Source: Candidatus Aerophobota bacterium
GTDB taxonomy: Bacteria > Aerophobota > Aerophobia > Aerophobales > B3-G15
Length of the DNA: 6,035 nt
Reading direction: 5' to 3'
Assembly (NCBI GenBank): GCA_030607765.1
Contig: JAUWJJ010000080.1
Span: 1 to 6,035 of the forward strand
Shown here: positions 1 to 5,551 of the stretch, piece after piece
Numbering within the stretch: position 1 is the stretch's first letter
Layout: every line of letters begins with the position of its first letter
Translations under genes and position numbers: made by a program
Notes under the pieces: model-generated
Databases searched by the model: none
What the model was told of the DNA's origin: nothing
What the model saw: only the letters and a program-made list of their open reading frames with translations

Positions 1-223
1 CCTTGCGCAGACACTCTTCAACTAACCCTTCTGGAAATCTCACTCGATTATTGCTATAGTCTACCTGACATCCATTTTTCTCAAACAACTTTAAGGCTTT
101 TTTGCTTTCAAATCTTATTCCTGTTCTCCTAAGAACACTTAATGTTCCTGTATGGATTGATTCAACTTGTTCCTCGGTTAATATTTTCAAAGGTTTAAAT
201 TTGCGAGTAAATCCCTTTAACAT
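1..223 (-). CDS. MttB-superfamily (trimethylamine/betaine-type) methyltransferase, N-terminal part
   Basis: The first 74 codons of a gene that leaves the window at its left edge. Family members are TIM-barrel enzymes that move a methyl group from a quaternary or tertiary amine to a cobalt corrinoid protein. The family N-terminus is clear: LTEEQVESIHTGTLSVL at about residues 15-31, then RTGIRFES (33-40), a helix, NGCQVDY (50-56), and RVRFPEGLVEECL (60-72). This follows the usual order of first helix, 'TGI.F' strand and 'V..P..LVEE.L'. The ATG is preceded by GAGAGGG at good spacing and lies 36 bp after the malG-like stop, so it is probably the last visible gene of the same operon. The active-site region, and the position that is pyrrolysine in true MttB, lie outside the window. 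Substrate is therefore unknown; a non-pyrrolysine betaine-type homologue is the likelier reading. Confidence 0.85.
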   Translation of the reverse strand, partial: MLKGFTRKFKPLKILTEEQVESIHTGTLSVLRRTGIRFESKKALKLFEKNGCQVDYSNNRVRFPEGLVEECLRK

Positions 224-259
224 TTAACCCTCTCTTACTTTTCAACAGTTACAGATTTT

Positions 260-1099
260 TTACTTAATAGCTCCAAAGGTAAGTCCTCTTACAATATGCT
301 TTTGCACAATAAAAGAAAAAACAATTACTGGAACTATAACCAGAGTAGCTCCAGCGCAAATCCTACCCCAGTATAGCTCTCTCTCGGTCATTAAAGTAGT
401 CATAGCTAAGGGTGCTGTTTTAGCTACAATTCTGGTAAATATAAGGGCAAAGAGAAATTCATTCCAGGCAAAGATAAAACAAAGTATAGCTGTAGCTGCT
501 AAACCAGGTCTGGCCAGGGGTAAAACAATTCTCCAGAGAGCTTGCATCCGAGAGCATCCATCTATCATAGCACTTTCTTCCAGTTCCTCTGGTATTTCCA
601 TAAAAAAAGCTCGCATTATCCATACAGCTAAAGGTAAATTTAGGGTAGTATAGAGAAGAATTAAAGCAAGATGAGTATCTATCATATGGAGCCTACTAAA
701 AGCAATAAAAATTGGCACAGTAACCACAATAGGAGGAATCATTCTAATGCTTAAAATCCAGAAGGATAAATTATTCCCCCCAGTTTTAAATCTGGCTATA
801 CTGTAAGCAGCTAAAGAACCGGTAAAAACCACCAGAATAGTATTTAAAATAGCAATAATAGTGCTATTCAATAAATAACGAGAAAAATGTATTTCGGTAA
901 ATATAGCCTTGTAACTTTGCAAAGTGGGCTTAAATATCCAAACAGGAGGTATGGTAAAAGTTTGAACTCTTAATTTAAGAGAAGTTGTGATTACCCAAAA
1001 AATGGGAAATAGAAAAAAGAACAAAAATAAGGCAATAATTATGTAAATACTTCCCTTTATAAATATTCTCCAATTTATCCTTGATTCTGGATATTTCAT
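260..1099 (-). CDS. CUT1 carbohydrate ABC transporter permease, MalG/UgpE type
   Basis: Inner-membrane permease (279 aa, normal family length) forming half of the translocation pore of a binding-protein-dependent importer. An N-terminal membrane segment lies near residues 16-38, followed by the typical periplasmic TIPPVWIFKPTLQSY stretch (49-63) and further hydrophobic segments near 75-98, 112-134, 142-165, 200-222 and 248-266. The cytoplasmic EAA loop that docks on the ATPase is complete: E175-S-A177, G181 and I191-V-L-P194. It ends with RGLTFGAIK, a typical MalG C-terminus. The start is set by AAAGGAG, which overlaps the last codons of the upstream malF-like gene; only 3 nt separate the two frames, so they are probably translationally coupled. 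The neighbouring binding protein makes one importer, but no ATPase is encoded here. Substrate cannot be read from the sequence: CUT1 systems mostly carry oligosaccharides, glycerol-phosphate or polyols. Confidence 0.93.
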   Translation of the reverse strand: MKYPESRINWRIFIKGSIYIIIALFLFFFLFPIFWVITTSLKLRVQTFTIPPVWIFKPTLQSYKAIFTEIHFSRYLLNSTIIAILNTILVVFTGSLAAYSIARFKTGGNNLSFWILSIRMIPPIVVTVPIFIAFSRLHMIDTHLALILLYTTLNLPLAVWIMRAFFMEIPEELEESAMIDGCSRMQALWRIVLPLARPGLAATAILCFIFAWNEFLFALIFTRIVAKTAPLAMTTLMTERELYWGRICAGATLVIVPVIVFSFIVQKHIVRGLTFGAIK

Positions 1100-1102
1100 T
1101 TT

Positions 1103-1975
1103 CTACTCCTTTGCCATAAGTTTAATGTAGCCCTGACTAATAGCAATAATGATGATGAGCATAATCAAAGATAAAGCAGCCGCATATCCCATATCATAGT
1201 GTCTGAACCCACTTCTATAGACATAGAGACTAAGTGGCTCAGTAGATGTCTTTGGTCCTCCATAAGTGGTCACATAAATTATATCAAAAATTCGGTAAGC
1301 ATCGATAGTTCGGAAAAGAAGAGCGATAAGTATTACTGGTTTCAAAAGGGGGAAGGTTATAAACCTAAAAGTTTGCCAGACTGAGGCACCATCTATCTTA
1401 GCTGCTTCAAATGGCTCCCCGGGTAAGCTCTGCAAACCCGCTAATAATACTAAAATCATAAAAGGAGTCCATTGCCAGATATCTATCAGCATAATTGCCT
1501 GAAGAGCAGTATTAACATTCCCCAACCAGGCCTGGGCAGGTAAATGAATAATGGAGAAAAAGTAGTTAAGTACACCCACCTCATCATTAAGGATAAATCT
1601 CCAGATGAGTCCTACTGCAACCGGAGCCAGCATCATAGGAAGAAGAAATAAAGATCTTATAATAGCTTTCCCTTTAATTTCACGGCTAAGAATAAGAGCT
1701 AAAAACAAGCCAAGAAAAAACTCTATAAGGACAACAAAAATCAAAAAACGGAAAGTAACACTCATAGCAGACCAGAAAAACTCCTCTTGAAAAAGACGGA
1801 TAAAATGAGATAAACCTACAAACGATTTGGGAATATAGGCTAAGGATGCTTTCCATCTATGGACACTTAGATAAATCATAAAACCAAAAGGATACAGGGT
1901 TAAAACTCCCAGAGTAATAATAGCTGGCAAAATTAAAAAATAAGCTAACGGTTTTTCTTCCTTTCGGCAAATCAT
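1103..1975 (-). CDS. CUT1 carbohydrate ABC transporter permease, MalF/UgpA type
   Basis: Partner permease of the MalG-type protein (290 aa from the chosen ATG). The opening KPLAYFLILPAIITLGVLTLYP (7-28) is the standard first membrane segment of short MalF/UgpA proteins, followed by a periplasmic region with SFVGLSHFIRLF (51-62) and membrane segments near 72-96, 106-127, 157-180, 211-228 and 262-282. The EAA loop is complete: E190-A-A192, G196 and I206-T-F-P209. A longer frame exists from a TTG at 2017, but that extension lies inside a repeat-derived spacer, adds 14 unconserved residues and has no ribosome binding site. The ATG at 1975 has AAAGGTAG just upstream and gives the usual length. It is separated from the binding-protein gene by 212 bp containing a hairpin and a repeat, which may lower permease expression relative to the binding protein. 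Confidence 0.92.
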   Translation of the reverse strand: MICRKEEKPLAYFLILPAIITLGVLTLYPFGFMIYLSVHRWKASLAYIPKSFVGLSHFIRLFQEEFFWSAMSVTFRFLIFVVLIEFFLGLFLALILSREIKGKAIIRSLFLLPMMLAPVAVGLIWRFILNDEVGVLNYFFSIIHLPAQAWLGNVNTALQAIMLIDIWQWTPFMILVLLAGLQSLPGEPFEAAKIDGASVWQTFRFITFPLLKPVILIALLFRTIDAYRIFDIIYVTTYGGPKTSTEPLSLYVYRSGFRHYDMGYAAALSLIMLIIIIAISQGYIKLMAKE

Positions 1976-1979
1976 TTTT

Positions 1980-1987
1980 CTACCTTT
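1980..1987 (-). promoter_or_regulatory. Ribosome binding site that decides the malF-like start
   Basis: On the minus strand AAAGGTAG sits 4 nt before the ATG at 1975 (about 6 nt from the AAGGT core). The alternative TTG at 2017 has no purine-rich element at this distance, so the ATG start is preferred. Confidence 0.65.
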
Positions 1988-2009
1988 TTGTAAAGTATCA
2001 TTAAAACTT

Positions 2010-2127
2010 AACCCCAAAGAACACAGAGATACTTAAAAAATTTGGTAACTTAGTGGCTAAACTGTTATAAATAATATTGTAATTTCTTTGTGTTTAAATC
2101 TATCTGTGTGAATCCGTGGCTAAATAG
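2010..2127. repeat. Dispersed intergenic repeat of the 'cacagag / gtggctaaa' kind
   Basis: This spacer segment is unlike the rest of the window in word content. GTGGCTAAA occurs twice in direct orientation (2053-2061 and 2116-2124). AACACAGAGA (2020-2029) matches the reverse complement of TCTTTGTGTT (2085-2094) at 9 of 10 bases, so the outer parts can fold back on each other. ATCTGTGTGAATCCGTGGC (2102-2120) is followed by TAAAT. From memory, near-identical strings built from 'cacagagaacacagaga', 'tctgtgtgaatccgtggcta' and 'acttagtggctaaa' recur between genes in many unrelated anaerobe and deltaproteobacterial genomes. That recollection is the basis for calling it a dispersed repeat; only one copy is visible here. 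It carries no convincing reading frame. Confidence 0.6.
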
Positions 2128-2149
2128 CTACAACAATTTAGATGAAATT

Positions 2150-2179
2150 CAGAGTGAAGGTTTAAAAACCTTCCCTCTG
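2150..2179 (-). terminator. Strong hairpin after the binding-protein gene (processing/attenuation rather than full stop)
   Basis: Ten bases past the binding-protein stop codon the transcript can form a 13-bp stem: CAGAG pairs with CTCTG, one mismatch follows, then GAAGGTTT pairs with AAACCTTC around a 2-4 nt loop. No run of U follows on the minus strand, so it is a poor intrinsic terminator. In sugar-importer operons, hairpins here commonly protect the binding-protein message or partly reduce read-through into the permease genes, giving excess binding protein. The structure is visible; the role is inferred. Confidence 0.6.
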
Positions 2180-2187
2180 TTTCCAAA

Positions 2188-3498
2188 CTAATATTTAGGC
2201 TTGGGTCCTGTTTTTTCTGGATGATATCCTACTCTTTTCATTTCTTCGTAAACTTTAGCTGCAATTTCATTCAGTCCTTTTTCCGGATCAATTTCTCCTA
2301 TAAGAATGTCATTAAATCCAGTGGCAATGGTGTGTTGAACTTCCATCCAGTTTAGTATCCTGGGTCTACCGTGAGAATTCCCCAGAGCTTCTAAAAGAAC
2401 CGGTGTCCAGGGCTGAACTTCCGTAACCTTTGGATTATTCAAAACAGAGTCTCTGGCTGAAGATCCGCCTCCCATAGCAAATTTCAGTGCATTTTCCTTG
2501 CTCTGAATGAACTCTATGAACTTCCAGGCCGCTACTTTGTGTCTGGAATCAGCAGCTATACCTACAGCCCATCCTCCCAGAGATTGGAGTCTGCAAAGAT
2601 ATGTCCCAGGAGAGAGATCATAACCAATCTTACCAACTACTTTTGAGGTTCCCGGATCTTCCAAACCCGGAAGAAAGGCATGCCATTGAAGCATATAAGC
2701 AATTTTCCCCTGCTGCATAGCTGTTTGACACTCATCGTATCCCCAGTTCAAAATTCCCTTAGGCATATAGGGAATCAAGCTCTTCAAAGTTTTAATGGCT
2801 GCCACTCCCGATTCAGTATTAAAGATTGGGTATTTATTATCATCAAAGTAATCTCCTCCATAGCTCCACAGGAAAGGATGAAAACTACACATCATAGGGT
2901 CATCTACTTTAAGTGGGATAGCCAATCCATAAATATCCCCTGAAGTTAACTTTTCCGAATCTACTCTCAACTCTCGCCAGGTAGCTGGAGGACTTATCCC
3001 AGCATTCTTGTATAGGTCTTTCCTAAAAACTCCTATGTAAATGTCAAATTTATTCGGGATAGCGTAAAGACCCCCCTCCCAATCACCATAGGTTAAAAGA
3101 ACAGGTCTAATCCAATCATCCATATCAAAGGCAGGATCGTATACCTCAGGATCGTTAATAAGCTCATATAAATCTGCCACATGGCCTCCACTGGCGTATT
3201 CTGCTAACCATTGGTAAGGATATTCAATTAAATCATACGCTCCTGTATGAGCAATGAACTCCGCCATTTGTCTTTCGTGCATGGTAGCGTAAGTTTCCTC
3301 AATAATAGTAACTTTAGCTCCATATTTGGCTTCAAATGCTGGAATTATTTTTTTAATAGCCTCAGTATTGGGACAGGTGTGAAAGGAACCAATGAGCTTT
3401 ACTCCTCTAATAGAAACCTCAGCACCACAGACACTGCTCATTATCATTAACAAAAAAATTGTGGAAATTACAATCCCTAATTTTACTTTGCCTTTCAT
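2188..3498 (-). CDS. CUT1 ABC transporter extracellular solute-binding protein (SBP_bac_1/MalE-UgpB type)
   Basis: Secreted receptor (436 aa, usual family length) that captures the solute and delivers it to the MalF/MalG pore. Residues 1-26 are a signal peptide: Lys-rich start, hydrophobic core at 8-20 and a likely cut after SSVCGA (21-26). Cys24 lacks the preceding small and hydrophobic residues of a good lipobox, so a soluble periplasmic protein is likelier than a lipoprotein. Family features follow: IIPAFEAKYGAKVTII (51-66) as the first domain strand-helix-strand, YDLIEYPYQWLAEYASGG (88-105), the hinge-like LYAIPNKFDIYIGVFRKDLY (144-163), WSYGGDYFDD (211-220), and the second-domain LGGWAVGIAADS (307-318) followed by AAWKFIEFIQSKENALKF (323-340). 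AAAGGAGG lies 7 nt before the ATG. The aromatic-rich middle (Trp/Tyr at 95-101, 211-218, 252-254 and 272) suits stacking against a sugar ring or a quaternary amine; ligand identity is unknown. Confidence 0.93.
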   Translation of the reverse strand: MKGKVKLGIVISTIFLLMIMSSVCGAEVSIRGVKLIGSFHTCPNTEAIKKIIPAFEAKYGAKVTIIEETYATMHERQMAEFIAHTGAYDLIEYPYQWLAEYASGGHVADLYELINDPEVYDPAFDMDDWIRPVLLTYGDWEGGLYAIPNKFDIYIGVFRKDLYKNAGISPPATWRELRVDSEKLTSGDIYGLAIPLKVDDPMMCSFHPFLWSYGGDYFDDNKYPIFNTESGVAAIKTLKSLIPYMPKGILNWGYDECQTAMQQGKIAYMLQWHAFLPGLEDPGTSKVVGKIGYDLSPGTYLCRLQSLGGWAVGIAADSRHKVAAWKFIEFIQSKENALKFAMGGGSSARDSVLNNPKVTEVQPWTPVLLEALGNSHGRPRILNWMEVQHTIATGFNDILIGEIDPEKGLNEIAAKVYEEMKRVGYHPEKTGPKPKY

Positions 3499-3551
3499 TA
3501 TTAAGCCTCCTTTATTTACTATTTTGCACTAAGAAACCACAACTTACAATT

Positions 3552-3561
3552 TCACCTCCTT
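3552..3561 (-). promoter_or_regulatory. Orphan perfect Shine-Dalgarno sequence
   Basis: The minus strand reads AAGGAGGTGA, a full-length match to the anti-Shine-Dalgarno end of 16S rRNA, directly after the TGA of the AOR remnant. The only start-like codon at proper spacing is a TTG followed at once by TAA. The binding-protein gene 50 bp further on has its own AAAGGAGG. The site therefore has no gene and looks like the leftover front of one lost by deletion. Confidence 0.5.
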
Positions 3562-3702
3562 TCATTTTTTCTTTATTTGAGATACTTCTAAACATCCTCC
3601 ACCCCGATAGGTCCTGTAAAAAAGCTCATCAGACTCCTCTATCCGTATTTTCCCATTGGATAAATTAATCCTTAAAATTTTTCCGGGATAACCATAAGGC
3701 AT
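3562..3702 (-). pseudogene. Aldehyde:ferredoxin oxidoreductase, 5' remnant (46 codons)
   Basis: A short frame between the URO-D and binding-protein genes. It begins MPYGYPGKILRINLSNGKI (1-19), then RIEESDELFYRTYRGGG (20-36), which is the conserved start of the AOR family: a GY.GKILR..L..GKI strand pair, an acidic stretch, then FYR.Y.GG. AOR enzymes are tungstopterin/4Fe4S oxidases of aldehydes to acids, normally about 600 residues. Here similarity ends at RGGGC and a stop comes ten codons later, so the cofactor and cluster sites are gone. The start is intact: ATG at 3702 with AAGAGGTGA 5 nt upstream, 16 bp after the URO-D stop, exactly as for the next gene of an operon. The simplest explanation is a deletion that removed nearly all of an operonic AOR gene. 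A short functional peptide cannot be excluded but nothing supports it. Confidence 0.7.
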
Positions 3703-3718
3703 TTTTCACCTCTTAATG

Positions 3719-4870
3719 CTAAATCTTTTCATCAAATTCATTTAATCTCAAAGGATACCTGCCATATTGGCGAACTAAACTAACCATATATTCATAATTT
3801 TTTGGAGGCACATCCCCAGCTACAGAGTGATCCGAAGCTACAATATAGCCACCTCCTTTAGCTGCGTTAAGCTTGCGCAGAACCTCTTTTTTTATATCCT
3901 CTTTCGTTCCATTAATAAGGACCCGAACATCAATACCTCCAAAAAAGGCTAACCTTTTACCATATTCTTTTTTTAACTTAAGAACATCAAGTCCAGATTT
4001 AACCTCAAGAGGATTATAGCAATCAATCCCTGCTGCAATAAGGTCATTATAAATTTCTTTAGCATTTCCACATCCATGATAAATAATTTTTTTGTTATAC
4101 TTCTTAAATTCCTCACACATTCCTTGAACACAGGGAAGGTATAAATCCCTCCACTTATCAGGAGAATAAAACATTCCCTTATCATAGGCAATATCACCCC
4201 AGATAACCATCCCGGTAAGTTCTTTAACCCTTTCTAATTGCTGTCTTCCAACCTCAATCATAAAATCTGTAGCTCTTTTTGCAAAGGCACCTAGCTCTTT
4301 GGGATGTAGCATAATATCTATAAAATGGTTTTTAATCCCGCAAACCCTTGTTAAAATTTCATTGGGTTCGCAAACACTCCCAAACAAACAGAAATTTTCC
4401 TTATTTGCCTCAACAACATCCATATAGCTTGGGAGTTCTGCAAAATTATCCCCCATATTTATCAAATCCTGTCGAGGGTCATTGTAACGTCGATCATCCC
4501 TTGGGTCCTCAAATTCAAATTTTTTGTAATCATTGGCACTTTTAATTGAAAAATCTAAATATCCAGGCATAGCTGCTCCATTTGCAAATGACATCTTTAC
4601 TACAGAACCCCATCCCGATTTATAAATAACTTCCCTTTCATCCTGTTTGATAATTTCAGGTTTCTTAATTTGAGGGTCCATATTTGGATTAACTACCAGG
4701 AGATCTAAGTCATAATATTCATAAATACTTATATTTTTACTTATACCTTTCTCAGCATACCAATTATTGAGAAATTGAGTCCAAAAAAAGTCACTAATAG
4801 GAACCTGGTCAGGTTCTTCATGATTAAAGGTTTTAATCACTCTCTCTATCTTAATCTTTGCCTTATCCAT
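3719..4870 (-). CDS. URO-D superfamily protein, MtaA/MtbA-like corrinoid methyltransferase type
   Basis: A TIM-barrel protein of 383 aa in the uroporphyrinogen-decarboxylase superfamily. Most members in anaerobes that are not HemE act in methyl transfer between corrinoid proteins and a thiol or other acceptor. Visible features: N-terminal RVIKTFNHEEPDQVPI (10-25), the family's R...F...EPD.VP opening; GSVCEPNEILTRVCG (164-178); WGDIAYDKGMFYSPDKW (224-240), the '..D.a...g...sP..w' strand; IIYHGCGN (262-269), with the H265-x-C267 pair that binds zinc in MtaA-like enzymes; GIDCYNPLE (281-289); LAFFGGIDVRVL (307-318); and GGYIVASDHSVAGDVPPKNY (340-359). The third zinc ligand, a Cys usually in that last strand, is replaced by Asp347-His348. 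HemE function is unlikely given the sequence and context. AAAGGTGC precedes the ATG. It is the first intact gene of the operon that includes the importer and MttB; the acceptor is unknown. Confidence 0.85.
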   Translation of the reverse strand: MDKAKIKIERVIKTFNHEEPDQVPISDFFWTQFLNNWYAEKGISKNISIYEYYDLDLLVVNPNMDPQIKKPEIIKQDEREVIYKSGWGSVVKMSFANGAAMPGYLDFSIKSANDYKKFEFEDPRDDRRYNDPRQDLINMGDNFAELPSYMDVVEANKENFCLFGSVCEPNEILTRVCGIKNHFIDIMLHPKELGAFAKRATDFMIEVGRQQLERVKELTGMVIWGDIAYDKGMFYSPDKWRDLYLPCVQGMCEEFKKYNKKIIYHGCGNAKEIYNDLIAAGIDCYNPLEVKSGLDVLKLKKEYGKRLAFFGGIDVRVLINGTKEDIKKEVLRKLNAAKGGGYIVASDHSVAGDVPPKNYEYMVSLVRQYGRYPLRLNEFDEKI

Positions 4871-4912
4871 TTATAGCACCTTTTTTATTTACTACTTATT
4901 ATTTTTCAAAAA

Positions 4913-5180
4913 CTAAATCTTCCTTCTAATTTCTTCTCTGGTTACTTTCTTATCTTTTACAGTAAAGACTGGTAAGCTATGGTGCCAACAGAATAACCTG
5001 GCTGTCTAATCGCAGTTAGAGAGGGATGCATTTAGAGGTTGATAGCCTATTTTCCTTGCTATTTCAAGAATCGTCCTGCAAGTTTCCTGACTAATATATC
5101 CATAGTAACCCGGTACTCTACTGGCTAAACTTATAGATAGGCCCGCTTTTTATAACTACATCTTTTAAAGCTTCTTGCAT
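4913..5180 (-). pseudogene. LacI-family transcriptional regulator, decayed (HTH fused to C-terminal tail)
   Basis: Three reading frames together spell a LacI/GalR-type repressor. From the ATG at 5180, LKDVVIKSG matches helix 1 of the HTH (compare the usual IKDVAKKSG). One base shift later, SLASRVPGYYGYISQETC and RTILEIARKIGYQPLNA (about 5131-5027) match helix 2 to helix 3 and the hinge entry (usual pattern SR.L....YVS..T...I...A..LGY.PN). The next frame gives PSLTAIRQPGYSVGTIAYQS (5025-4966), the typical C-terminal 'P.LTTIRQP.YE.G..A...LL' segment. A further shift gives KDKKVTREEI, the usual end before the last strand. About 230 residues of ligand-binding core are missing, and frameshifts and stops break what remains, so no repressor can be made. 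Its position directly upstream of the URO-D gene suggests it once controlled this operon. Confidence 0.75.
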
Positions 5181-5207
5181 TTTTAGATTACAATAAAATA
5201 TGCTATC

Positions 5208-5243
5208 ATTATATAACAATACCAAATAAAAAAATTTTGTCAA
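5208..5243 (-). promoter_or_regulatory. Probable sigma-70-type promoter for the lacI remnant and operon
   Basis: On the minus strand a perfect -35 TTGACA (5243-5238) is followed after 16 nt by TATTGT (5221-5216), a 4/6 match to the -10. A perfect TATAAT lies at 5213-5208 but 24 nt from the -35, too far to pair with it. The surrounding DNA is very AT-rich. It lies 28 bp before the ATG of the lacI remnant and about 340 bp before the URO-D start. No other good promoter is visible closer to the URO-D gene, so this may drive the whole operon. Confidence 0.55.
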
Positions 5244-5249
5244 GGGAAA

Positions 5250-5551
5250 ATTTGACCAAATTAATAAGTGTATTAATATGAAAATAGGTTAACTATTCTG
5301 GAGAGAAAAATGGAGAAATTAAGCCACCTCCTTAGTCAAATTAATTGTGGGTATGATTTCGGTAAAGGAGAATTTATTTAAAGAAGGAACATTCGCAAAG
5401 ATGATTTAAGATGCAAGGGGAAAGGCTTTGAACCGTGAGCACAGACTTACCAGATTAAAGTAAGGCTTTGGAGTGCGTTCTAAGAGCCTGGTGAGATTAC
5501 CTTTTTGGTTTTTTTTATATCCAACTTTATTTAAACGATTGATCAACAATT
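5250..5551. other. Gene-free spacer with coding-like debris on the plus strand
   Basis: No intact gene is present. On the plus strand an ATG at 5310 after GGAGAG opens 23 codons (to TAA at 5379). An overlapping frame from the ATG at 5353 reads with protein-like composition through two stops: KENLFKEGTFAKMI, stop, DARGKALNREHRLTRLK, stop, GFGVRSKSLVRLPFWFF. The joined peptide looks like a decayed gene, but I do not recognise its family. The octamer AGGCTTTG occurs twice (near 5422 and 5463). A T-rich run at 5501-5518 follows only a very short hairpin, so a terminator call is not supported. No terminator is seen for the permease gene that ends at 5552. Confidence 0.35.

Noticed and set aside
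1199..1790. Plus-strand frames of about 61 codons inside the malF-like gene
   Set aside because: They are antisense to a clearly conserved membrane protein and have no family features.
1976..2017. Longer malF-like frame starting at a TTG at 2017
   Set aside because: The 14 extra residues are not family-like, there is no ribosome binding site, and the stretch touches the intergenic repeat. The ATG at 1975 has its own site.
2010..2127. CRISPR-like array from the repeated GTGGCTAAA and CACAG words
   Set aside because: Only two short direct copies, no regular unit length or spacers; it fits a dispersed intergenic repeat better.
2680..3668. Plus-strand frames opposite the binding-protein gene and its upstream spacer
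   Set aside because: They are shadows of the intact minus-strand gene and of the AOR remnant; no ribosome binding sites or recognisable motifs.
5325..5334. TAAGGAGGTG on the minus strand as a ribosome binding site
   Set aside because: No start codon follows at usable distance, and a TAA comes immediately after in the frame that reads through it.
5480..5518. Intrinsic terminator on the plus strand before the T-rich run
   Set aside because: The only hairpin, GGTGAGATTACC, has a 3-4 bp stem, too weak to call.
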